Of a stretch of DNA of 16,466 nucleotides, positions 8,728-15,051 are shown one piece after another. The notes beneath the pieces were generated by a model, which did no database searches, was not told the origin of the DNA, and was given only the letters and a program-made list of their open reading frames with translations. Numbering within the stretch: position 1 is the first letter of the stretch; the number at the start of each line of letters is the position of its first letter. Both the position numbers and the translations under genes were made by a program. The DNA is from Gammaproteobacteria bacterium (GTDB lineage: Bacteria; Pseudomonadota; Gammaproteobacteria; Pseudomonadales; Azotimanducaceae), in contig JAPUFN010000152.1 in the NCBI GenBank assembly GCA_027293665.1, forward strand, positions 1 through 16,466, given 5' to 3'.

Positions 8728-9551
8728 GGCCTTTTGACTTGCAGCAGACGCACGCGGCGCGAGTCTGCATTCAACACCCGGAACTCCATATCTTCGATCA
8801 CAACGCTCTCACCGAGTTCGGGCAGGCAACCGAAGGCTTTCAAAACGACGCCGCCGATCGTGTCGAACTCCTCTTCATCCAGCTCCAGATCGAAGTGCTC
8901 GTTGAAGTCCTCGATCGTTGTCGTCGCCTTGACGTTGAACGTCTTCTCATCGAGTTGTTTGATGAAGCTGTCATCATCGACGTCATGCTCATCTTCAATA
9001 TCACCGACGATCTGTTCAAGGACATCTTCGATCGTTACAACACCAGAGACATGCCCATATTCATCGACAACCACCGCCATGTGGTTACGGGTACTGCGGA
9101 AATCCTGCAGCAGCACGTTGAGACGTTTGCTCTCCGGAATCACCGTCGCCGGCCGGATCCAGTCTTTGATGTCGAAATCCGTTTGGCTGCCCAACGCAAG
9201 ACGTAGAAGATCCTTGGCATGAAGTATGCCCTTGATGTCATCGAGGTCATCGCCAATGACGGGAAAGCGTGAGTGCTGGGAATCAATGATCCTGGCGAGC
9301 AACACGTCAGGTGGCGATTCATCTTCCAGATAAACGAGTTGGGTGCGCGGAATCATGATATCCCGTGCTTGAATATCTGCGACCTGCAGCGCACCGAAAA
9401 TGATGTTGAGCGCCTCGCCATCCATGAGTTGACGGTCGGCTGCATCACGCAACATCTCCCGCAGCTCACTTCGGTCGTGAGGCTCGTCATTAAACAGGTC
9501 AGACACCCAGTCGAGAAACGACCGACGTGATCCTTCTGAATTTTCGCTCAT
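8724..9551 (-). CDS. corC: CorC/YbeX family CBS-domain protein
   Basis: Short CorC-type protein, 275 residues. Domains in order: an acidic N-terminal helical region (1-60), the RDIMIPRTQLVYL junction that opens CBS domain 1 (about 65-125), CBS domain 2 (about 131-190, with VVVDEYGHVSGVVTIEDVLE), an acidic linker (EDEHDVDDD), and a C-terminal CorC_HlyC domain (about 200-275, with FDTIGGVVLKAFG). There is no DUF21 membrane domain. YbeX/CorC was first linked to magnesium and cobalt efflux; more recent E. coli work ties YbeX to ribosome metabolism. Its place beside ybeY and phoH favours the RNA or ribosome role, but this is inference. ATG at 9551 overlaps the ybeY stop by ATGA. Confidence 0.94.
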   Translation of the reverse strand: MSENSEGSRRSFLDWVSDLFNDEPHDRSELREMLRDAADRQLMDGEALNIIFGALQVADIQARDIMIPRTQLVYLEDESPPDVLLARIIDSQHSRFPVIGDDLDDIKGILHAKDLLRLALGSQTDFDIKDWIRPATVIPESKRLNVLLQDFRSTRNHMAVVVDEYGHVSGVVTIEDVLEQIVGDIEDEHDVDDDSFIKQLDEKTFNVKATTTIEDFNEHFDLELDEEEFDTIGGVVLKAFGCLPELGESVVIEDMEFRVLNADSRRVRLLQVKRP

Positions 9552-10012
9552 ATTTCCCGGTATGGATCGCTTACATCGAAGCGCGCCAATATCTCCCTTT
9601 CCAGCGCTTCCATCGGCCGGGCTTGCGCATCAACTTCGTGATCGTGTCCCAGTAAATGCAGCATGCCATGCACCACCATGTGCGCAAAATGATCAGTAAC
9701 GTCTTTTTTCTGTTCCAACGCCTCGTCTCTTACGACATTCGCACAAATGACGATGTCCCCCAGTAGTGTTGTTTCCGGTAAATCCATGTCCGCCGGAAAA
9801 CTCAGTACGTTTGTTGGCTTGTCTATACCACGATACGAATTGTTGAGAGCTCTTGCCTCGTCCTCGCCAACGATTCTGATACAGACGTCCGCGTGATCCT
9901 CTTCTGCCGGACTGCCTACCGCAACGCTGATCGCAGCCGTCGCCCAAGATGTGAACTCCGCCGCCGACGGCAATCCTTCACCGGTCGTTACTATCTGCAC
10001 TTCAACCGGCAT
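9548..10012 (-). CDS. ybeY: Endoribonuclease YbeY (rRNA maturation factor)
   Basis: Zinc-dependent single-strand endoribonuclease involved in 16S rRNA 3'-end maturation and ribosome quality control; 154 residues, matching the family's usual length. The zinc motif HGMLHLLGHDH is intact, with ligands at H115, H119 and H125. Upstream are the conserved NNSYRGIDKPTNVLSFP block (57-73) and LGDIVIC (84-90). The ATG at 10012 is chosen because it gives a family-length N-terminus and overlaps the phoH stop by only 11 bases; longer readings run far back into phoH. It lies between phoH and corC, the standard neighbours in gammaproteobacteria. Confidence 0.96.
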   Translation of the reverse strand: MPVEVQIVTTGEGLPSAAEFTSWATAAISVAVGSPAEEDHADVCIRIVGEDEARALNNSYRGIDKPTNVLSFPADMDLPETTLLGDIVICANVVRDEALEQKKDVTDHFAHMVVHGMLHLLGHDHEVDAQARPMEALEREILARFDVSDPYREI

Positions 10013-11054
10013 CGCGGTCGCTTTCGCTTCCGGGTTCGTCCTGATAAGCCTCATAGGCGTCCACAATCGTCTGCACCAGTGGGTGTCGCACGACGTCTTT
10101 CGAACCGAAGTGGGTGAAGCTGATCGTGCTGATGTCACGCAGGACATTGCGCACATTCACCAGACCCGATTGTTCGCCGCGTGGCAGGTCGATCTGCGTG
10201 ATGTCGCCAGTGATCACGGCTGTTGAGCCAAACCCGATGCGAGTCAAAAACATCTTCATCTGCCTGATCGTCGTATTCTGACTCTCATCGAGGATGATGT
10301 AGGCGTTGTTGAGCGTGCGACCGCGCATGTAGGCAAGCGGCGCGACTTCTATGATGTTGCGCTCAATGTATTTGTTGACCCGCTCTACCCCCATCATCTC
10401 GTAGAGCGCATCGTAGAGCGGCCGCAGATAAGGATCGATCTTCTGCGCCAGATCGCCCGGCAGAAATCCCAGCTTCTCGCCAGCCTCGACTGCTGGACGC
10501 ACGAGCAGAATGCGGTTGACCCGCTGTTGTTCGAGCGCCTCTACGGCGCAGGCAACCGCGAGATAGGTTTTGCCGGTACCGGCGGGTCCGATAGCAAAAC
10601 TGATGTCGTAGGTGCGGATTGCCTTTGTGTAGTTCGTCTGATTTACGCCCCGCGGCTTTATGGTCTTGCGGCCCGTCCTGATCACTATCGCTGCCGCCTC
10701 ACGGTCGCTATCGGCGCCGTCCTGAGCGAGCAGTTCTTCAACACCCGACTCCTGTAGGAACAGATGCACCGTATCGGGTTCGATGCTGTCCCGATTCAGC
10801 GTTTCGCGATAAAGCTGGGAGATCAACGCGGCCGCTGCTTTGATGCGCTTTTCCGGACCACTGATATGAAACAGGTTGCCACGGTTGCGAATGTGGACTC
10901 CGAGGCGATTCTCGAGGTGCTTCAGATTCTGATCCACTGGGCCACACAGAGCGGCCAAGCGGCGGCTGTCGTTGGGTTCAAGTGTAACTTTGGTAGTTAG
11001 GGCAACCACCCGGCGCTCTTCGCCTCGTATTTCGTCGCTGAGTTTGTCGCTCAA
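10002..11054 (-). CDS. ybeZ: PhoH-like ATPase YbeZ
   Basis: PhoH-family P-loop ATPase, 350 residues, thought to act with YbeY in RNA processing. An N-terminal KH-like region (about 20-90, containing VDQNLKHLENRLGVHIRNRGN) precedes the PhoH domain (about 135-340). Walker A is GPAGTGKT (156-163); Walker B is YIILDESQNTT (252-262); VRPAVEAGEKLGFLPGD and ITGDITQIDLP are further family signatures. The start is TTG at 11054 with AGGG about 7 bases upstream; no in-frame ATG fits the alignment. A 97-base gap separates it from miaB, and a good minus-strand promoter candidate lies there, so it may be transcribed both from the miaB promoter and from its own. Confidence 0.95.
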   Translation of the reverse strand: MSDKLSDEIRGEERRVVALTTKVTLEPNDSRRLAALCGPVDQNLKHLENRLGVHIRNRGNLFHISGPEKRIKAAAALISQLYRETLNRDSIEPDTVHLFLQESGVEELLAQDGADSDREAAAIVIRTGRKTIKPRGVNQTNYTKAIRTYDISFAIGPAGTGKTYLAVACAVEALEQQRVNRILLVRPAVEAGEKLGFLPGDLAQKIDPYLRPLYDALYEMMGVERVNKYIERNIIEVAPLAYMRGRTLNNAYIILDESQNTTIRQMKMFLTRIGFGSTAVITGDITQIDLPRGEQSGLVNVRNVLRDISTISFTHFGSKDVVRHPLVQTIVDAYEAYQDEPGSESDRDAG

Positions 11055-11084
11055 TCTATTCCCTGTGCTACCTTCTTGGTTGCA

Positions 11085-11112
11085 AGAATATCGCCCCGTG
11101 TGTGCCTGTCAA
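11085..11112 (-). promoter_or_regulatory. Candidate sigma70-type promoter upstream of the phoH-like gene
   Basis: On the minus strand a perfect -35 hexamer TTGACA (11107-11112) is followed after 16 bases by TATTCT (11085-11090), four of six matches to the -10 consensus. Transcription would begin about 20 bases before the TTG start at 11054. It sits in the only sizeable gap between miaB and holA apart from the 80 bases before leuS. I do not see a sigma32 -10 box (CCCCAT) in this gap, although the E. coli ybeZYX-lnt genes are reported to be heat-shock controlled. Confidence 0.45.
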
Positions 11113-11151
11113 TTGAAGATTGAACGCGATAAGGCGTGGTGCCAGGACGCA

Positions 11152-12552
11152 TCAAACCAGCCTGCCCCGCAGCGAGTTTGGCAGCGCTTCGGTAATTATT
11201 ACGGTAGCAAAATTGCCGATGAGTTCAGCCGGCGCTGAAAAATTCACCACCCGGTTGTTTTCAGTTCGCGCCTGCAGGGTACTGCGATCTTTGCGGGATT
11301 TCCCCATCACCAGGACTGCCTGGGTGGTCCCGATCATGCCGCGGGCGATGGCAGCGGCCTGCTCGCGAATGCGCGTCTGCAATCTTTGCAGGCGAGCCTT
11401 TTTGTCAGCTTGGGTTGTGTCATCTTTAAGCCCGGCAGCCGGAGTACCCGGCCGGGCGCTGTAGATGAAGCTGTAGGAAACATCGAAGCCCACTTCTTCG
11501 ATGAGCGCCATGGTGGCGTCGAAATCCTGCGCGGTTTCTCCGGGGAAACCAACGATGAAATCCGACGACAGGCTGATGTTCGGCCGGATCTCGCGCAGCC
11601 GCCGCAGCTTGTCTTTGTAGTCCGCCACCTCATGTCCTCGTTTCATCGCTCGCAGGATTGCATCGGAGCCAGACTGCACCGGTAAGTGCAGGTGATCGAC
11701 GAGTTCCGGCACCTCGGCATATGCGGTAATCAGAGAATCACTGAACTCCACCGGATGCGAAGTCGTAAAGCGGATCCGGTCGATGCCAGGCACGTCAGCT
11801 ACGTAGTGAATGAGCTCAGCCAGATCCGCAACATCGGTTTTACCACCGTCATCGATCGAGCCGCGATACGCGTTCACGTTCTGGCCGAGCAAATTGATTT
11901 CGCGAACTCCCTGTTGGCTGAGCTCGATAATTTCCCGCATGACACCCTGTACCGGCCGGCTGACCTCTTCGCCCCGGGTATAGGGAACCACGCAAAAACT
12001 GCAATATTTGCTGCAGCCTTCCATGATCGACACGAATGCGCTCGGTCCATCCGCCCGCGGCTCGGGGAGGTTGTCGAATTTTTCGATTGCCGGAAAACTC
12101 ACGTCGAGCAACGGTAACCGTTCGGCCGATCTGGATTTTGCGACCATGGCCGGTAATCGATGCAATGTCTGCGGTCCGAATACCAGATCGACGAAGGGTG
12201 CTCTGGCCTGAATCCCGCTTCCCTCCTGGCTTGCGACACAGCCACCGACGCCAATCATAAGCGCGGGATTTTTCTCTTTGAGCGCTTTCCAGCGACCGAG
12301 CTGATGAAACACTTTTTCTTGTGCTTTTTCCCGGATCGAACAGGTGTTCAACAGCAACAGGTCTGCCTGCTCCGGGTCGTCAACCACTTCGTAATCCCCG
12401 GCAGCCCGCATGAGGTCGGCCATTTTCGCCGAGTCATACTCATTCATCTGACAGCCATGGGTCTTGATGTAGAGTTTCTTTTTGTTGCTATTTTTGATGC
12501 TGAATGTCGCAGTTTTGCCGGGGACGAGGATTATAATGTCTTGAATTTCCAA
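11152..12552 (-). CDS. miaB: tRNA-2-methylthio-N6-dimethylallyladenosine synthase MiaB
   Basis: Radical-SAM methylthiotransferase that modifies i6A37 in tRNA anticodon loops to ms2i6A; 466 residues. The N-terminal UPF0004 domain has its three cluster cysteines at C34 (THGCQMNEYD), C71 (NTCSIREKA) and C105 (GGCVASQEG). The radical-SAM motif CSKYCSFC places C180, C184 and C187. GQNVNAYRG, LHLPVQSGSD, DFIVGFPGET and a C-terminal TRAM domain (about 400-466) follow. The start is uncertain: TTG at 12552 is the only usual start codon before the conserved KKLYIKTHGCQ, and it gives an extension of about 24 residues relative to E. coli. A perfect TATAAT lies inside that extension. First gene of the minus-strand run, divergent from the DUF1820 gene. 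Confidence 0.95.
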   Translation of the reverse strand: MEIQDIIILVPGKTATFSIKNSNKKKLYIKTHGCQMNEYDSAKMADLMRAAGDYEVVDDPEQADLLLLNTCSIREKAQEKVFHQLGRWKALKEKNPALMIGVGGCVASQEGSGIQARAPFVDLVFGPQTLHRLPAMVAKSRSAERLPLLDVSFPAIEKFDNLPEPRADGPSAFVSIMEGCSKYCSFCVVPYTRGEEVSRPVQGVMREIIELSQQGVREINLLGQNVNAYRGSIDDGGKTDVADLAELIHYVADVPGIDRIRFTTSHPVEFSDSLITAYAEVPELVDHLHLPVQSGSDAILRAMKRGHEVADYKDKLRRLREIRPNISLSSDFIVGFPGETAQDFDATMALIEEVGFDVSYSFIYSARPGTPAAGLKDDTTQADKKARLQRLQTRIREQAAAIARGMIGTTQAVLVMGKSRKDRSTLQARTENNRVVNFSAPAELIGNFATVIITEALPNSLRGRLV

Positions 12553-12627
12553 CAGATAGCTCTATATACACAGCTATATGATCGATTTTCCACGCCATTT
12601 TACTTCAGTTCGAAGACAGGTAGCCCC
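12553..12627. promoter_or_regulatory. Divergent intergenic region with short symmetric repeats
   Basis: This 75-base region must carry the start signals for miaB (leftward) and the DUF1820 gene (rightward). It is much more AT-rich than its surroundings. It holds an inverted repeat ATAGCT (12556-12561) / AGCTAT (12572-12577) with a 10-base spacer, and a direct repeat CTATAT at 12562-12567 and 12574-12579, spaced 12 bases start to start. TATGAT at 12577-12582 resembles a rightward -10, and leftward TGGAAA then 18 bases then TATATA resembles a weak promoter. A repressor or activator site is possible but unproven. Confidence 0.35.
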
Positions 12628-12963
12628 ATGAGCGATGCCTCGCAAAACATCTACAAAGTGCTTTTCCACAACCAGGGTCAAATCTACGAGGTCTATGCAC
12701 ACAACATCTATTCAAGCGACCTCTACGGGTTCATTGAGATAGAAGGCTACGTCTTCGGCAAGAAATCCCAGATGGTGATCGACCCGGGTGAAGACAAACT
12801 GCGCCAGGAATTCGAAGGTGTGCAGCGCAGCTTCATCCCAATGCACCACGTGATCCGCATCGATGAAGTGGAAAAAGAAGGCGTCGCCAAAGTCACGGAC
12901 AACAAAGGCGAAAATATCACGCCGTTCCCCCTGCCTCTGCCGCGTGACGGAGGCTCAAAATAG
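12628..12963 (+). CDS. DUF1820 family protein
   Basis: Small conserved gammaproteobacterial protein of 111 residues and unknown function. I recognise the family from the opening IYKVLFHNQGQIYEVYA, the central YGFIEIEGYVFG segment, FIPMHHVIRIDEVEKEG and the proline-rich end FPLPLP. No signal peptide or membrane helix; probably a cytoplasmic beta-rich protein. I chose the ATG at 12628 because ACAGG lies 7 bases upstream and the family sequence begins just after; the same frame is open much farther upstream, but that part lies antisense to miaB. A GGAGG near its 3' end (12949-12953) looks like a ribosome binding site for the next small ORF. Confidence 0.88.
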   Translation: MSDASQNIYKVLFHNQGQIYEVYAHNIYSSDLYGFIEIEGYVFGKKSQMVIDPGEDKLRQEFEGVQRSFIPMHHVIRIDEVEKEGVAKVTDNKGENITPFPLPLPRDGGSK

Positions 12964-13182
12964 CCCAGCACGAGCGCCTGCAGCCACTTTTTCAGGCGCA
13001 ACTGCTCCCCGCTAAACCGGCTTTGTGATTTCGCCGAAGCCGTGCAGACAGCGCTGGCACTGATTGCTGGAGCAAACTCCGATCCTGGCGACCGCATTGC
13101 CTTCTGCCGTGAGCGACTGGCTCGCCAGCAGAGCGGTAAGCTTTACAAAGAGTTTTTGAAAGCGCCATATTGGGAGGAGTAG
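12960..13182 (+). pseudogene. Small protein-like ORF, apparently broken (ATA at start position and one-base frame change)
   Basis: I do not recognise this gene. GGAGG at 12949-12953 is followed, 6 bases later, by ATA at 12960, overlapping the DUF1820 stop (TAG, 12961-12963). From ATA the frame reads 22 protein-like residues (IAQHERLQPLFQAQLL...) and meets TGA at 13026. In the neighbouring frame, from about 13015 to TAG at 13180-13182, there is an equally protein-like stretch containing FAEAVQTALALIAGANSD and ending KEFLKAPYWEE, with no good start of its own except a GTG at 13042 without a ribosome binding site. Dropping one base, for instance in the CCCC run at 13007-13010, joins the two into one helical protein of about 73 residues. 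It could be a decayed gene, a sequencing or assembly error, or two unrelated frames. The malic enzyme gene starts 30 bases after it. Confidence 0.4.
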
Positions 13183-13212
13183 CCATAGTGGCTTGCTGGG
13201 GCGGAGACAAAC

Positions 13213-14877
13213 ATGGCTGATAAGACCAAAACGACTAATCGGCGCGGGCACGATGTACTGCGCGATCCCCTGTTGAACAAAGGCAGCGCTTTCACGGTGG
13301 AAGAACGCGATGCGCTGCAACTCGTGGGACTTTTGCCTCCGGGCTACAACACCCTTGACCAGCAGGCGGACAGAGCATTCCAGATTCTGGCGGCGATCGA
13401 TGAGCCACTGGTCAAATATCGCGAACTCAGCTCCCTGCAGGATCGCAACGAACACCTCTTCTTTCGCATTTTGATGGATCATCTAAAAGATCTGATGCCA
13501 ATCGTCTATACCCCGACGGTGGGCCTCGCCACTCAGAAGTTCAGTGAAGTTTTCCAGCGCAGTCGCGGGGTATGGATCACACCAGCTGATCGTGGCCGAA
13601 TCAAGTCGGTGCTCGAGATGGGCGCAGAAGGCAGAGACATCAGGCTCACGGTCGTCACTGACAATGAATCCATTCTCGGAATCGGTGATCAGGGTGCGGG
13701 GGGAATGGCAATCTCCATCGGTAAACTGGCGTTGTATACCGCCGGAGCAGGCATTCATCCGGCAAGCACTCTGCCCGTGAGTCTCGATGTGGGCACGAAC
13801 AACGAATCACTGCTGGAAAACGAAAGTTATCTCGGTTGGACGAGCACCAGGATGACGGGGTCGGCATACGACGATCTGGTCGAAGAATTCGTCAGCGCTT
13901 TTCATGAGCTGTTTCCGGGTGCGCTGATCCAGTGGGAAGATTTTCGCAAAGACAACGCGCTGAACATTCTCGATCGCTACAAAGACCGCGTGCTTTCGTT
14001 CAACGATGATATTCAGGGTACCGGCGCGGTCACGCTTGCCGGGATCCTCTCGGCGCTTCGCAAAAAGGGTGAGCCACTCACGGAGCAGCGCATCGTCATT
14101 CTGGGTGCCGGGGCAGCGGGGTTGGGCATCGCGCGGCAGATCGGCGCCGCCCTGCAACTCGAGGGTGTAAATGAACTCCATCGCCATATCGGCGTGCTGG
14201 ACAGCGGCGGGCTGCTGGTTGCAGACCGTGAGTTTCGTGACGCTTACAAGACGGAGTTGGCCTGGCCGACCCAGGCCGCGCAGGAGCTTGGCCTGGCTGG
14301 GGGCGCTTCACTGGAGGCGGTCATCGAGAAGTTCAAGCCGTCGGTGCTGGTCGGTACCTCCGGTCAAACCGGGGCGTTCACCCAGTCGCTCATCGAAACG
14401 ATGGCGAGCAACGTCGCCGAGCCAGTCATCATGCCACTGTCCAATCCGACTGCGAAGGCAGAGGGGCGACCGGCAGATATCATCGCCTGGACCGACGGTC
14501 GTGCCTGCATCGCAACCGGCAGTCCTTTCGACCCTGTTTCCCACAACGGGCGGGAGATTCATATCGGGCAGGGCAACAACGTGTTCATCTTCCCGGCGCT
14601 GGGGCTCGGTGCGCTGCTCTCCCAGGCGACCAAAGTGACCAATGGCATGATCACGCGCACCGCCCAGGTGTTGGCGCAGCAGGTCAGCGCTGAGGAACTG
14701 GAGTCCGGACTGCTTTATCCGAACGTTGACCGCCTGCGCGAGGTAACCGTCGCCTCCGCCACGGCAGTCTACGAACAGGCCTACGAAGACGGCGTTGCGA
14801 GTGCTGAGCGGGTGGCGGATGCCGCCGCGCTCGTGCGCGATTCGATGTGGTGGCCGGACTATCCGACGTACGTCTGA
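13213..14877 (+). CDS. maeA: NAD-dependent malic enzyme (oxaloacetate-decarboxylating)
   Basis: Oxidatively decarboxylates malate to pyruvate and CO2, giving NADH; 554 residues, close to E. coli MaeA (565), so it is the long eukaryote-like form rather than the MaeB fusion. Visible: YTPTVG with the catalytic tyrosine Y99, IGDQGAGGMAISIGKLALY with the catalytic lysine at about K171, metal-binding acids in QWEDF (E242, D243) and FNDDIQGTG (D265-D266), and the dinucleotide motif GAGAAG (298-303). LSNPTAKAE and the ATGSPF segment are also conserved. Cofactor preference for NAD over NADP is inferred from family membership. ATG at 13213 has GGAG about 7 bases upstream. Likely transcribed with the DUF1820 gene, as no clear promoter is visible in the gap. 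Confidence 0.95.
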   Translation: MADKTKTTNRRGHDVLRDPLLNKGSAFTVEERDALQLVGLLPPGYNTLDQQADRAFQILAAIDEPLVKYRELSSLQDRNEHLFFRILMDHLKDLMPIVYTPTVGLATQKFSEVFQRSRGVWITPADRGRIKSVLEMGAEGRDIRLTVVTDNESILGIGDQGAGGMAISIGKLALYTAGAGIHPASTLPVSLDVGTNNESLLENESYLGWTSTRMTGSAYDDLVEEFVSAFHELFPGALIQWEDFRKDNALNILDRYKDRVLSFNDDIQGTGAVTLAGILSALRKKGEPLTEQRIVILGAGAAGLGIARQIGAALQLEGVNELHRHIGVLDSGGLLVADREFRDAYKTELAWPTQAAQELGLAGGASLEAVIEKFKPSVLVGTSGQTGAFTQSLIETMASNVAEPVIMPLSNPTAKAEGRPADIIAWTDGRACIATGSPFDPVSHNGREIHIGQGNNVFIFPALGLGALLSQATKVTNGMITRTAQVLAQQVSAEELESGLLYPNVDRLREVTVASATAVYEQAYEDGVASAERVADAAALVRDSMWWPDYPTYV

Positions 14878-14885
14878 GCCGCATC

Positions 14886-14906
14886 AGCGGATAAACAGGA
14901 TCCGCT
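14886..14906 (+). terminator. Hairpin after the malic enzyme gene
   Basis: AGCGGAT (14886-14892) and ATCCGCT (14900-14906) form a perfect 7-bp stem with a 7-base loop, 9 bases after the malic enzyme stop codon. It is followed by AAAAGC rather than a T-run, so termination would be weak or factor-aided. Position just after the gene is the main support. Confidence 0.4.
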
Positions 14907-14921
14907 AAAAGCTGCAAACCT

Positions 14922-14936
14922 GTCCAGTTTCTGGAC
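14922..14936 (+). terminator. Second small hairpin after the malic enzyme gene
   Basis: GTCCAG-TTT-CTGGAC is a perfect 6-bp stem with a 3-base loop, 15 bases after the first hairpin. No T-run follows. It may act with the first hairpin or in mRNA 3'-end protection; neither is shown by the sequence. Confidence 0.35.
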
Positions 14937-14994
14937 GAACCCCAATTTGCGATACCGCACAGAATGCCCGCTGCGCCTGTGTTTCCATGATAGT

Positions 14995-15015
14995 TCGAGG
15001 AAACTGATGCCTCGA
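14995..15015 (+). promoter_or_regulatory. Hairpin in the leader of the GGDEF gene
   Basis: TCGAGG (14995-15000) and CCTCGA (15010-15015) form a 6-bp stem with a 9-base loop, about 37 bases before the ATG at 15052. It could be a 5' UTR structure. I looked for the conserved parts of a c-di-GMP-I riboswitch in this leader and did not find them. The rest of 14878-15051 has no gene I can support. Confidence 0.25.
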
Positions 15016-15051
15016 GTTAATGAGTCTTAATCGATCAGGAAGATTGAGGTA

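Noticed and set aside
11055..11151. tRNA or small RNA gene between miaB and phoH
   Set aside because: No cloverleaf, T-loop consensus or strong terminator; the gap is explained by a promoter candidate.
12160..12627. Upstream extension of the DUF1820 frame
   Set aside because: The frame stays open but lies opposite miaB; the family sequence begins at the ATG at 12628, which has its own ribosome binding site.
13012..13482. A 156-codon minus-strand frame across the gap and the start of the malic enzyme gene
   Set aside because: Mostly antisense to the conserved malic enzyme N-terminus, and the plus-strand small ORF explains the codon bias in the gap better.
14878..15051. c-di-GMP riboswitch before the GGDEF gene
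   Set aside because: A small hairpin is present, but the conserved bases of the c-di-GMP-I aptamer are not visible and the leader is short.
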